Source: Lachnospiraceae bacterium (GTDB taxonomy: Bacteria; Bacillota; Clostridia; Lachnospirales; Lachnospiraceae). Taken from it: DNA of 54,626 bases. The stretch is from assembly GCA_017431345.1 (NCBI GenBank), contig JAFRLH010000090.1, positions 1 to 54,626 of the forward strand, read 5' to 3'. The notes below the pieces were generated by a model. The model made no database searches and was not told the DNA's origin. It worked only from the letters and a program-made list of their open reading frames with translations. A program made the translations under genes and the position numbers. The first letter of the stretch is position 1, and the number at the start of each line of letters is the position of its first letter. Of this stretch, positions 18,096 through 25,805 are shown piece after piece.

Positions 18096-19355
18096 ATGGG
18101 ATTGATTATTGGAATAGATCTTTGCGATGATTATAGTCAGGTCTGTGTCTCCGATCCGGCGGGAAAGGAAACAGAAGCGCTTACGCTCTCCAGAGAAGAA
18201 GCGTCCTGTCTGATCCCGACAATGATCTGCAAGAAAAAAAGAGCGGACATCTGGTTCGTGGGAGAGGAAGCCTATAAGAGAGCGCTGTTCAATGAAGGCG
18301 TTGTGGCTGACAAGCTGATCCGTATGGCGCAGCAGGACGGAAGTGCTACCATAGAAGGCGTCCGCTATTCCGCGGAGGAACTTCTGTACAGATTCCTGAA
18401 GCAGCTCCTGGACATGGCTTACAGCCGGTTTATGAACGATACCGCTGACAGCCTGGTCTTTACGCTCAGGGAACTGTCCGGCAGCGTCATGGATATGCTG
18501 GTCAGGATCGCCGAAAGACTGGGGATCAGCAGAGACCGCGTCCGGATCATGAGCCACAGCGAGTGCTTTCTGTACTATGTCCTGTCAAGACCGAAGGATG
18601 TCTGGACAAACAGCGTATGTCTTTTTGATCTGACGGACGAAGGACTCGATTACTTTGAAATGCGTGTGATCAGAGGACGCAATCCGCAGGTGGTCGAGGC
18701 GGCAAAAGAGAAGCTGGAAGAAGGCTTCAGCCTGAATGTGCTGGATTCCGCATCCGGCGAGCATATGGGTGATTCCATTCTGTCATCCTGTGCTGACAGG
18801 CTTCTCACGAGGAAGATCATTTCTTCGGTGATCCTGACGGGAAAGGGTTTTTCTTCCACCGACTGGGCGCCGGGATTTCTTAAAAAAGTATGTTTTAAGC
18901 GCAAGGTCTTCGCCGGACAGCATATCTTTGCTTCCGGGGCAGCCGTCGCTGCCGCGGATTCCCTGAAGGAAGAATCTGCCTTTCCGTTCGTTTTCATGTG
19001 TGAAGGCAGGATCAAGGCTTCCGTGGAAATGGATGTCCGGTATGACGGCCGGTTCGAAAAACTTGTTCTGGCTGAGATGGGCACGAACTGGTATGAAGCG
19101 CGTACAAGTGTTGAACTGATCCCGGACGCGGCGGATGCGCTGGAATTCTTCATCAGAAGATACGGCCATCCCCATGCGGAGAAAGTACTCGTAGACCTTG
19201 ACGAATTTCCGGAGAGGCCGAACAAGACAACACGCACCGAAGTGATTCTTTCCTTTACGGAAGAGGATCTGATGACGATCAGGGTCAGGGATCTCGGATT
19301 CGGAGAGTTCTTCCCCTCATCAGGGATCGTTGTCAGAAAGGATATAAGCATCTGA
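18096..19355 (+). CDS. DUF5716-family protein with an Hsp70/actin-like fold
   Basis: 419-residue protein. The N terminus GLIIGIDLCDDYSQVCV resembles the phosphate-1 loop of DnaK (GIDLGTTNS). Further on, VILTGKGFSS (about 245-254) and FASGAAVAAAD (about 278-288) sit where DnaK has its adenosine-binding and GAA segments. I therefore infer an Hsp70/actin-like ATPase domain, though the first loop has Cys-Asp-Asp instead of Gly-Thr-Thr, so ATP hydrolysis is uncertain. There is no typical Hsp70 substrate-binding domain after it; residues 300-419 are mostly beta and charged. I chose ATG 18096 over GTG 18087 because GGGTG is well placed before it. It follows the DUF5717 gene by 19 nt. Confidence 0.78.
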   Translation: MGLIIGIDLCDDYSQVCVSDPAGKETEALTLSREEASCLIPTMICKKKRADIWFVGEEAYKRALFNEGVVADKLIRMAQQDGSATIEGVRYSAEELLYRFLKQLLDMAYSRFMNDTADSLVFTLRELSGSVMDMLVRIAERLGISRDRVRIMSHSECFLYYVLSRPKDVWTNSVCLFDLTDEGLDYFEMRVIRGRNPQVVEAAKEKLEEGFSLNVLDSASGEHMGDSILSSCADRLLTRKIISSVILTGKGFSSTDWAPGFLKKVCFKRKVFAGQHIFASGAAVAAADSLKEESAFPFVFMCEGRIKASVEMDVRYDGRFEKLVLAEMGTNWYEARTSVELIPDAADALEFFIRRYGHPHAEKVLVDLDEFPERPNKTTRTEVILSFTEEDLMTIRVRDLGFGEFFPSSGIVVRKDISI

Positions 19356-19371
19356 GGGTAACCGGTTACCC
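19356..19371. repeat. 16-bp perfect palindrome before the third cassette gene
   Basis: GGGTAACCGGTTACCC begins on the base after the DUF5716 stop codon and ends just before the SD GGAGGT (19372-19377). It may be a protein-binding site or an RNA hairpin limiting translation of the next gene. Confidence 0.6.
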
Positions 19372-19381
19372 GGAGGTCGTT

Positions 19382-20197
19382 ATGGGCAGTGTACTGCTTT
19401 GCAGGAACAGGCAGGTAAACGAGCCGTACTATGTGGAAGAGCTCGGGATCATGCTGCATTCCGCAGAAGAATTAAGTTATTATATATATCACAACGCCGT
19501 GCTGATCGAAGAGGCTTTCCTCGACGAGAGACTGTTCCGTTTTATTGGAAGGGAACTGGCGATGGAAGAACTGGAGCATAAACTCAGAAAATGGAAGGAG
19601 CAGGCGGATCTTTCGGAACTGCTTCTGGTCATTCTCCAGGATATCCATTACTATGACAGCGACGAGCTCTATACCTTCCGGGAGACGCTGAGACAGGAAT
19701 CGCTGAAGAAACCGGCTGTCCGTATGAAAGAGAAAGCGGAACGGCTGATCAGGGACGGCAGGCTGACGGCAGCGGATCTTACCCTGCGCAGACTTCTCGG
19801 CAGCGGAGAACCGGAAACGGAAGAACCCGCCTTCGCGGGAAAGATCTATTACCTTCTGGGAATCGTTAACGCAAGACAATATCTGTGGCAGGAGGCTGCA
19901 GAATTTATGAATCTTGCCTATGAACGTCTCGGCGATGAGGAGACAGCGAAAAAGCTGTATCAGATCAGGCTTGCCGATCCGGGGATCACCCTGCCGGTCA
20001 TGCCCGAACCGGACGACCAGCAGCGTTTTCTGTGGGAGTCGGAATTCAGAAGAATACAGGATGACGCGGAAGAAAAGGGAAGCGCAAAGGCAGTTTCCGA
20101 ATGGTTCGATAAGGATAATATCAGACGGGCTGCCGGCCTGAGAGATCTGGTAAGGAACTGGAAGGATCAGTACAGACAGAGTGTCGGAGGTTTATAA
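19382..20197 (+). CDS. Conserved hypothetical helical protein of the DUF5717/DUF5716 cassette
   Basis: 271-residue soluble protein that I do not recognise by name. It opens with a short strand-rich segment (SVLLCRNRQVNEPYYVEELGI) and continues as mostly charged helices. A TPR-like helix pair lies around residues 155-200 (AGKIYYLLGIVNARQYLWQEAAEF, then EETAKKLYQIRLAD). No signal peptide, membrane helix or catalytic motif is visible. It starts 26 nt after the DUF5716 gene behind GGAGGT and probably belongs to the same transcript, so it is a candidate partner of the two upstream proteins. Confidence 0.7.
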   Translation: MGSVLLCRNRQVNEPYYVEELGIMLHSAEELSYYIYHNAVLIEEAFLDERLFRFIGRELAMEELEHKLRKWKEQADLSELLLVILQDIHYYDSDELYTFRETLRQESLKKPAVRMKEKAERLIRDGRLTAADLTLRRLLGSGEPETEEPAFAGKIYYLLGIVNARQYLWQEAAEFMNLAYERLGDEETAKKLYQIRLADPGITLPVMPEPDDQQRFLWESEFRRIQDDAEEKGSAKAVSEWFDKDNIRRAAGLRDLVRNWKDQYRQSVGGL

Positions 20198-20199
20198 AA

Positions 20200-20685
20200 G
20201 TGATGATCAGGGCTGCGATCGGGCAGGACAGTCACAGATTTTTGCAGGACGGTCAGGGAGAATGCATTCTTGCGGGCGTGCGTTTTGCCGGGACGCCCGG
20301 CTTTCTTGCAAACAGCGACGGCGATGTGCTTCTGCATGCGGTCACCAATGCGGTGTCCGGCATTACCGGCAGAAATATACTGGGAACTGTCGCGGATCAG
20401 ATGTGTGCGGCAGGGATAAAGGACAGCCGCGAATATCTTAAAAAAGCGCTTGCGGATCTGTCCGGCATGGGCATGCGGCCGGTCCATCTTTCGGTAAGCA
20501 TCGAAGGAGCAAGGCCGAAGATCCTGCCGAAAGTGGAAGAGATGAAGAAATCGCTGGCAGAGATCATGGAGATGCAGGTGCACGAGATCGGCATTACCGC
20601 TACGACCGGCGAGGGACTGACGGATTTCGGGCGGGGTCTCGGCGTGAGCGTATTCTGTATACTTACCGCGGGGGATAAGATCTGA
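20200..20685 (+). CDS. ispF: 2-C-methyl-D-erythritol 2,4-cyclodiphosphate synthase (divergent)
   Basis: 161-residue IspF-type enzyme of the MEP pathway, which closes CDP-ME-2-phosphate to MEcPP and releases CMP. Metal ligands of the family are present: Asp10 and His12 (GQDSHRF) and His46 (DGDVLLHA). The C-terminal ATTGEGLTDFGRG corresponds to the TTTEKLGFTGRGEG region. The usual GDIGxxFPD loop is replaced by GRNILGTVADQM, so this is a divergent subfamily. GTG 20200 has GGAGG 9 nt upstream; ATG 20203 is an alternative. It lies 1 nt before ispE, the next-earlier enzyme of the same pathway, which supports the call. Confidence 0.85.
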   Translation: MMIRAAIGQDSHRFLQDGQGECILAGVRFAGTPGFLANSDGDVLLHAVTNAVSGITGRNILGTVADQMCAAGIKDSREYLKKALADLSGMGMRPVHLSVSIEGARPKILPKVEEMKKSLAEIMEMQVHEIGITATTGEGLTDFGRGLGVSVFCILTAGDKI

Positions 20686-20686
20686 A

Positions 20687-21583
20687 ATGACGGAGAAGAT
20701 AAAGGCGTACGCGAAGATCAATCTGACGCTTCATGTGCTTGGAAAAAGAGAAGACGGGTATCATGATCTGGATCTCATTTTTTCACCGGTCAGTCTGTGC
20801 GATGAGATGGAAATCGGCGAAAATGATCTGGACAGGATCAATTTTTCCTGCAGCATTCCGGAATTTTCCACAGAGGACAACCTGGTCGTGAGAGCATACG
20901 GAATAATGCGTGAAAAATATCCCGGCAGGATCCCGGGATTGGATGTTGCTTTAAAAAAGACCATCCCTGCAGGCGCGGGAATGGGCGGCGGCAGCGCGGA
21001 TGCGGCGGCACTCCTTGCCTTTCTCGCAGAGCGGTATCTTCCGGAGATTTCAGGGCAGGAACTGATCGGGATCGGCGCCGGCCTGGGGGCTGATGTGCCT
21101 GCGTGCATGATCCGTCATGCCACACGCGGACTCGGCGTAGGGGAAAGGCTGACGCATATCCGTACGGAAGCAGCATTTCCGCTTCTTGTCATCAAACCGC
21201 CGTATTCGTTCAATACAGGTGAAATGTACCGCCGGACAGACGCGCTTCTTCCGGACTGTCATGAGAACAGGAACGACCGGATGGTAAAGGCGCTTGAAAA
21301 GGAAGATGCCGGGGCGGTCTCGGATCTTCTGTACAATATTTTCGAAGAAGCGGTCCCGGAGCGGGAAAAGATACAGACACTGAAACGGATCCTTACGGAA
21401 AACGGTGCACGCGGCAGCCTGATGACAGGATCGGGCTCTGCCGTATTCGGGATATTTGAAGATACGGTAAAACGGGATGAAGTATACAGGATCCTGTCAG
21501 AAAAGGCGGCGTCGGAAACAGAGAAGGAAGCCCCGCTTTATGGATGCAGGATATATTCCTGTGAAATGGTCAACAGGCAATGA
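20687..21583 (+). CDS. ispE: 4-diphosphocytidyl-2-C-methyl-D-erythritol kinase
   Basis: 298-residue GHMP kinase that phosphorylates the 2-hydroxyl of CDP-ME in isoprenoid synthesis. The N terminus KAYAKINLTLHVLGKREDGYHDL carries the family Lys/Asn residues. The ATP loop is PAGAGMGGGSADAAALL, and the C-terminal GHMP motif is LMTGSGSAVFGIF. It follows ispF with a 1-nt gap, so the two are coupled. Confidence 0.96.
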   Translation: MTEKIKAYAKINLTLHVLGKREDGYHDLDLIFSPVSLCDEMEIGENDLDRINFSCSIPEFSTEDNLVVRAYGIMREKYPGRIPGLDVALKKTIPAGAGMGGGSADAAALLAFLAERYLPEISGQELIGIGAGLGADVPACMIRHATRGLGVGERLTHIRTEAAFPLLVIKPPYSFNTGEMYRRTDALLPDCHENRNDRMVKALEKEDAGAVSDLLYNIFEEAVPEREKIQTLKRILTENGARGSLMTGSGSAVFGIFEDTVKRDEVYRILSEKAASETEKEAPLYGCRIYSCEMVNRQ

Positions 21584-21617
21584 GCAAAGACCGCTGAACC
21601 CGGGTCAGGAGGACAGG

Positions 21618-22109
21618 ATGGGAAAGAAGGAAAAGGAAGTCAAGACAAATGCGATGCGGATCCTGGAGAAGGAGAAGATCGCCTATACTTCACATACCTA
21701 CGAATGCACGGAATTTACGGACGGCGCCCAGATCGCGGATACGCTCGGCCTTCCGCACGAGAAGGTCTACAAGACGCTGGTCACGGTAGGGAAGTCGAAG
21801 GAGCACTATGTTTTTGTGCTTGCGATCGATGATGAACTCGATTTCAAAAAATCGGCAAAGGTCGCGGGTGAAAAATCGCTGGAAATGCTTCCGCTGAAGG
21901 AACTGACGGCGCTTACCGGCTATGTGCGCGGAGGCTGCACCTCGATCGGCATGAAGAAGCATTTCCCGACGTTCTTTCAGGAAAGCATCACAGAACTGGA
22001 GACCGTTCTTGTAAGCGGAGGGAAGCTCGGCCTGCAGCTGGAACTGAAACCGGCGGACCTGATCCGTGCGGCAGGAGGAAAAACAGCCGATTTTATCGCG
22101 GAGAGATAA
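21618..22109 (+). CDS. ybaK: Cys-tRNA(Pro)/Cys-tRNA(Cys) deacylase, YbaK/EbsC type
   Basis: 163-residue editing-domain protein that hydrolyses Cys-tRNA(Pro) made by mistake by ProRS. Family marks: AMRILEKEKIAYTSHTYE, the catalytic lysine in KVYKTLV, and GYVRGGCTSIGMKKHFP. The reading frame is open further upstream (to 21477) but overlaps ispE. ATG 21618 has a tight AGGAGGACAGG SD region, so I start there. Confidence 0.93.
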   Translation: MGKKEKEVKTNAMRILEKEKIAYTSHTYECTEFTDGAQIADTLGLPHEKVYKTLVTVGKSKEHYVFVLAIDDELDFKKSAKVAGEKSLEMLPLKELTALTGYVRGGCTSIGMKKHFPTFFQESITELETVLVSGGKLGLQLELKPADLIRAAGGKTADFIAER

Positions 22110-22166
22110 AATACCTCCGCTTCCAGGCCGCACGGCGGAAGACCGCCGGAAAGATGATGGAAAACT

Positions 22167-23045
22167 ATGAGCAGAAGACTGATTGCCGGAGCCGGTTCGA
22201 AGATCCGGCTCTATGATTTTTTAAGGACCGAAATGGGGCTTACGAAAAAGCAGATCAGCAGGCTGAAATATACAGAAGGCGGCATTCTCGTAAACGGAGA
22301 GGAAGTCTATGTCACGCAGATGCTGAACCCGGGCGATATTGTCGATGCAGATGCGGGAAGCGTACCGGCGGAAGGTCATGCGATCTCGCCGTCTGCAGAA
22401 CCGCTTACTGTTCTTTATGAAGACGACGATATTATCGTCCTGAACAAACCGGCCGGCGTTCCGACCCATCCCGCAGGGATCCATCAGGAAGATACCATCG
22501 TCAACCGTCTGGTCTATTATTTCAGGGAGAATGGGGAACCGGTGATCCCGCATCCTGTCGGCCGGCTGGATATATCCACTTCCGGTGTCCTCTGTTTTGC
22601 GAAAAACCGGACAGCACTCGCGAGACTGAATAAGCAGCGGGAGAGGAAGCTGCTGTACAAGGAGTATACGGCAGCGGTTCCCGGTCATTTGGAGAACAAA
22701 AGCGGGGAGATCGAACTGCCGCTTCGGAGAGACCCGGAAAATGCGCTGCGGGTGATCGTTTCGGAAGACGGAAAGTATGCAAAGACAGTCTATGAAGTGA
22801 TCCGGGAGACCGGAGACATCTCCTTCGTGAGACTGCGTCTCCTGACAGGCAGGATGCACCAGATCCGGGTGCATATGGCTTCGCTGGGACATCCGCTGCT
22901 AGGAGACAGACTGTATGGCGGCAATACGGACCGGATAGACAGAGCGGCACTGCACGCCGGGAAGATGGTCCTGTACAGGCCGTTCTCAGAGGAAAAACTG
23001 GAATTGACGGCGCCCGTCCCGGAAGACATGCTGAAACTGCTTTAA
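22167..23045 (+). CDS. RluA-family RNA pseudouridine synthase
   Basis: 292-residue pseudouridine synthase. An N-terminal S4-like RNA-binding segment (LTKKQISRLKYTEGGILVNGEEV) precedes the catalytic domain. The active-site motif is HPVGRLDISTSGVL, with the conserved Asp in GRLD. GRMHQIRVHMASLGHPLLGDRLYG is the second family signature. It modifies uridines in rRNA or tRNA; which ones cannot be told, since RluC, RluD and YjbO-like members look alike here. Confidence 0.92.
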   Translation: MSRRLIAGAGSKIRLYDFLRTEMGLTKKQISRLKYTEGGILVNGEEVYVTQMLNPGDIVDADAGSVPAEGHAISPSAEPLTVLYEDDDIIVLNKPAGVPTHPAGIHQEDTIVNRLVYYFRENGEPVIPHPVGRLDISTSGVLCFAKNRTALARLNKQRERKLLYKEYTAAVPGHLENKSGEIELPLRRDPENALRVIVSEDGKYAKTVYEVIRETGDISFVRLRLLTGRMHQIRVHMASLGHPLLGDRLYGGNTDRIDRAALHAGKMVLYRPFSEEKLELTAPVPEDMLKLL

Positions 23046-23137
23046 AAAAAACGCAGTTAATGCTATAATTTACAGGATAACAAGGTGAAAACAGAGAATA
23101 GGAAAGACCGCTCTACCTTATCCAGGCAGGAGGTTTC

Positions 23138-24649
23138 ATGAATAGAAATAGCAAAAAATGGACAGGCATGATTCTGGCTGTCCTTCTTACGTTCTTTTCT
23201 GCGGTACCGGCAGCGGCAGCACCTGAAATCCGCAGGACCGGGGCGAATTATACGCCGGTCCCTCAAATTGCAGTCCAGGATGCCGTTCCCGCGGACGGCG
23301 CTGCACTGCCTTCCAGCTACACATCGGTAGGAAAATATATCTCCAAAGTCAAGGATCAGGGGATCTATAATACCTGCTCCTTCTTTTCCGTGTGCGCGGC
23401 CATGGAGGCTTCGGCTGTCAGGAACAAGGTGAAGATCGGATCCTCGAAGGCAACCACAAAACTGGATCTGTCCGAGAGCCAGCTGGCTTATTTCTTTTAT
23501 CACAGAAAAACAGATGCACTGAAGGGGACAAGCGGCGATAAAGCCATTGCGGTTCCGTCCTATTTCGGCGGTTCCCACTGGTATGATGTGGGAGGAAATA
23601 CCCTTCAGAATGCGTTTCATCTGCTTACCTGGTCCGGTCCGGTCAGGGAAAGCAAAGCAAAATACAGCACTACCATGGGGAAGAAGCTGAAATCTTCGCT
23701 GGCCTATAAAAAAGATATCCTGCATGTACAGGGCTTTGAAATGAAGCCGATGGATGATATCGCAGGAGTGAAGAAGCTGATCAGGAAGTACGGGGCCGTG
23801 GCAGTGAATTACTATCATAATTCGCTGGATGAATACCAATTTTATAATTACACGACAAATGCGTATTTCTGCCCGTACAGTTATGATTTTAATCATTCCG
23901 TTGCCATTGTCGGATGGGATGATCATTACAGCAGGGACAATTTTGTGATCAAGCCGGCGAATGACGGGGCCTGGATCGTAAAAGGCCAGTGGGGAACAGT
24001 CTGGGGAAAGAACGGTTATTATTATGTTTCGTATGAAGACATACCGCTTCTTACGAGCGCGAACCAGGCGAATTATGCGACAGCATTTAAAGTAGAAAAG
24101 AAGAATAATTATAAATACAATTACCAGTATGACGGCGGCACGGCTGTCGGAGAGATCTATTCGGCGAATTGTGATTCATTCACATTAGCCAATACTTTTA
24201 AGGCGGTCGGCGGAGGAAAAGAAAAGCTGAAGGCGGTCGGGTTCGGTGTGTGGAGCGAGGGTGTCCGGTATAAGATCCAGATCTACAGGAATTCGAAGAA
24301 GGGAAAGCCTTTTTCCGGAAAGAAGCTTCTTTCAAAAGCCCAGACGGGTGTGCTCGGAAACGCCGGCTTCTATACTGTCAAACTGAAAAAAGCAGTCAAA
24401 CTGAAAAAGGGGTATACCTATACCGTAGCCGTAAAGTTTTCCGGTCCACAGGGATGTCCCAGCGCGATGACAGATGCCGCTGATCATTATGGCTGGATCA
24501 AGGCGGTCACCAAACAGAAAGCAGGAGTCAGTTACTATCATGACAAAGACGGCCTGGAAGACCTTTCCAAAGCGCGGTATTATGGCGTGTTAGACAGAGT
24601 AATGAGACGCGGAATGACTGCGCGTATTAAAATGTATACAACAAAATAA
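23138..24649 (+). CDS. Secreted papain-like (C1) peptidase homologue with lectin-like C-terminal domain
   Basis: 503 residues with a signal peptide (GMILAVLLTFFSAVPAAAA). The C1 domain has Gln74 (VKDQG), Cys80 (YNTCSFFSV) and His253 (NHSVAIVGWDDH). The place of the catalytic Asn, usually KNSWGTGWG, reads KGQWGTVWG, so the Asn is Gly283; the Trp after the Cys is Ser81. Activity may therefore be reduced or altered. Residues about 330-503 form a lysine-rich beta-sandwich like the lectin-like domain seen in clostridial C1 proteins. A TATAAT at 23064-23069 may be its -10 box. A terminator follows. Likely extracellular or wall-associated. Confidence 0.88.
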   Translation: MNRNSKKWTGMILAVLLTFFSAVPAAAAPEIRRTGANYTPVPQIAVQDAVPADGAALPSSYTSVGKYISKVKDQGIYNTCSFFSVCAAMEASAVRNKVKIGSSKATTKLDLSESQLAYFFYHRKTDALKGTSGDKAIAVPSYFGGSHWYDVGGNTLQNAFHLLTWSGPVRESKAKYSTTMGKKLKSSLAYKKDILHVQGFEMKPMDDIAGVKKLIRKYGAVAVNYYHNSLDEYQFYNYTTNAYFCPYSYDFNHSVAIVGWDDHYSRDNFVIKPANDGAWIVKGQWGTVWGKNGYYYVSYEDIPLLTSANQANYATAFKVEKKNNYKYNYQYDGGTAVGEIYSANCDSFTLANTFKAVGGGKEKLKAVGFGVWSEGVRYKIQIYRNSKKGKPFSGKKLLSKAQTGVLGNAGFYTVKLKKAVKLKKGYTYTVAVKFSGPQGCPSAMTDAADHYGWIKAVTKQKAGVSYYHDKDGLEDLSKARYYGVLDRVMRRGMTARIKMYTTK

Positions 24650-24651
24650 CA

Positions 24652-24702
24652 GCTGCAGGGCATCTGCAGCCGCCTGGAGCGGACTTGCAGGTCCGCTTTT
24701 TT
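24652..24702 (+). terminator. Tandem hairpins ending in a T-run just before pyrF
   Basis: Hairpin 1 is GCTGCAG (24652-24658) / CTGCAGC (24664-24670). Hairpin 2 is AGCGGAC (24678-24684) / GTCCGCT (24691-24697) with six T from 24697. The T-run ends 1 nt before the pyrF SD (GGAGG, 24704-24708). It terminates the peptidase transcript and may also act as a leader attenuator of pyrF. Confidence 0.8.
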
Positions 24703-24717
24703 CGGAGGATAAGGAAT

Positions 24718-25635
24718 ATGATGGACAGACTGATGCAAAAGATCAGTGAACTGGATGCTCCCGTGGTCGTGGGGCTGGATCCGCAGCTCGGATTTGTTCC
24801 CGGGCAGATCAGCAGTGCGGCATTTGAAGAATGCGGGGAGACGCTGGAAGGGGCCGGAGAGGCAATATGGAGATTCAATAAAGGATTGATCGATGCGGTT
24901 TATGATCTGATCCCTGCGGTCAAGCCGCAGATCGCGATGTATGAGCAGTTCGGGATCCCGGGACTGATCGCGTATAAAAAGACAGTGGATTACTGTCATG
25001 AGAAAGGCCTGATCGTGATCGGAGATGTGAAAAGAGGAGATATCGGATCGACCTCTGCTGCTTATGCGGCGGCACATCTGGGAACCGTAACGGTCGGCAG
25101 CAGCAGTCTCCCGGTGTTTGATGAGGATATTGCGACAGTCAATCCTTATCTGGGATCGGACGGGATCGTGCCGTTCCTGAAGGCCTGTGAGAGCTGCGGG
25201 AAGGGGATCTTCGTCCTTGTGAAGACATCGAATCCTTCAAGCGGGGAGTTCCAGGACAGGCTGATCGACGGCAGACCGCTGTATGAACTGGTGGGAGAGA
25301 AAGTCTGCGAGTGGGGAGAGGCTGTTCCGTATGAAAAATATCCGGCTGTCGGCGCCGTGATCGGCGCAACGTATCCGGAGATGGGAGAGAAACTCAGGGG
25401 CCTGATGCCGAAGACGGTCTTCCTGGTGCCGGGGTACGGCGCACAGGGCGCCGGGGCGGCGGAACTGAAGCCGTATTTTGATAAGGACGGACTTGGCGTG
25501 ATCGTGAATTCTTCCCGAGGCATTATTGCCGCGTGGAAGAAGGAGCAGTATGCGAAGTTCGGCGCGGAAGGGTATGCGGAAGCGGCCCGCGCGGCGACTG
25601 TGGATATGATCGAAGATCTCAGGAGTATCCGGTAA
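24718..25635 (+). CDS. pyrF: Orotidine 5'-phosphate decarboxylase
   Basis: 305-residue PyrF of the longer type-2 subfamily, which decarboxylates OMP to UMP, the last step of de novo pyrimidine synthesis. The catalytic motif GDVKRGDIGSTSAAYAAAHLG is present, together with VGLDPQLG near the start and a C-terminal VNSSRGI phosphate-binding segment. Tandem ATGs lie at 24718 and 24721; the first has the better SD spacing. The next pyr gene follows after a 170-nt gap that holds a palindromic repeat. Confidence 0.96.
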   Translation: MMDRLMQKISELDAPVVVGLDPQLGFVPGQISSAAFEECGETLEGAGEAIWRFNKGLIDAVYDLIPAVKPQIAMYEQFGIPGLIAYKKTVDYCHEKGLIVIGDVKRGDIGSTSAAYAAAHLGTVTVGSSSLPVFDEDIATVNPYLGSDGIVPFLKACESCGKGIFVLVKTSNPSSGEFQDRLIDGRPLYELVGEKVCEWGEAVPYEKYPAVGAVIGATYPEMGEKLRGLMPKTVFLVPGYGAQGAGAAELKPYFDKDGLGVIVNSSRGIIAAWKKEQYAKFGAEGYAEAARAATVDMIEDLRSIR

Positions 25636-25652
25636 GCATTGTCGTCTTTTAC

Positions 25653-25720
25653 ATGACGGAAACGTTTCTGTCATCCGGAGGAGCGGAGCGACGAAGGATC
25701 CACCGCGTGGAGACAGCAGG
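25653..25720 (+). repeat. Interspersed repeat, family B, copy 1
   Basis: It opens with a near-perfect 22-nt palindrome (25653-25674, ATGACGGAAAC/GTTTCTGTCAT) and continues GTCATCCGGAGGAGCGGAGCGACGAAGGAT-type sequence into CACCGCGTGG. Copy 2 at about 30042-30095 has the same parts in the same order. This GTCATCC..GAG..CGAAGGAT pattern resembles small dispersed repeats seen between genes in gut Firmicutes. Confidence 0.6.
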
Positions 25721-25805
25721 ATGACTGGAGAAAAGAGGAAACCAACCGAGTGACGTTCTGCCAGGCATTCTGTGCCGGAAACCACCAAAAGAATGAGGAA
25801 TAATT

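Noticed and set aside
20200-20685. IspF-like gene as a non-enzymatic remnant
   Set aside because: The metal ligands and the C-terminal signature are present and the gene is coupled to ispE.
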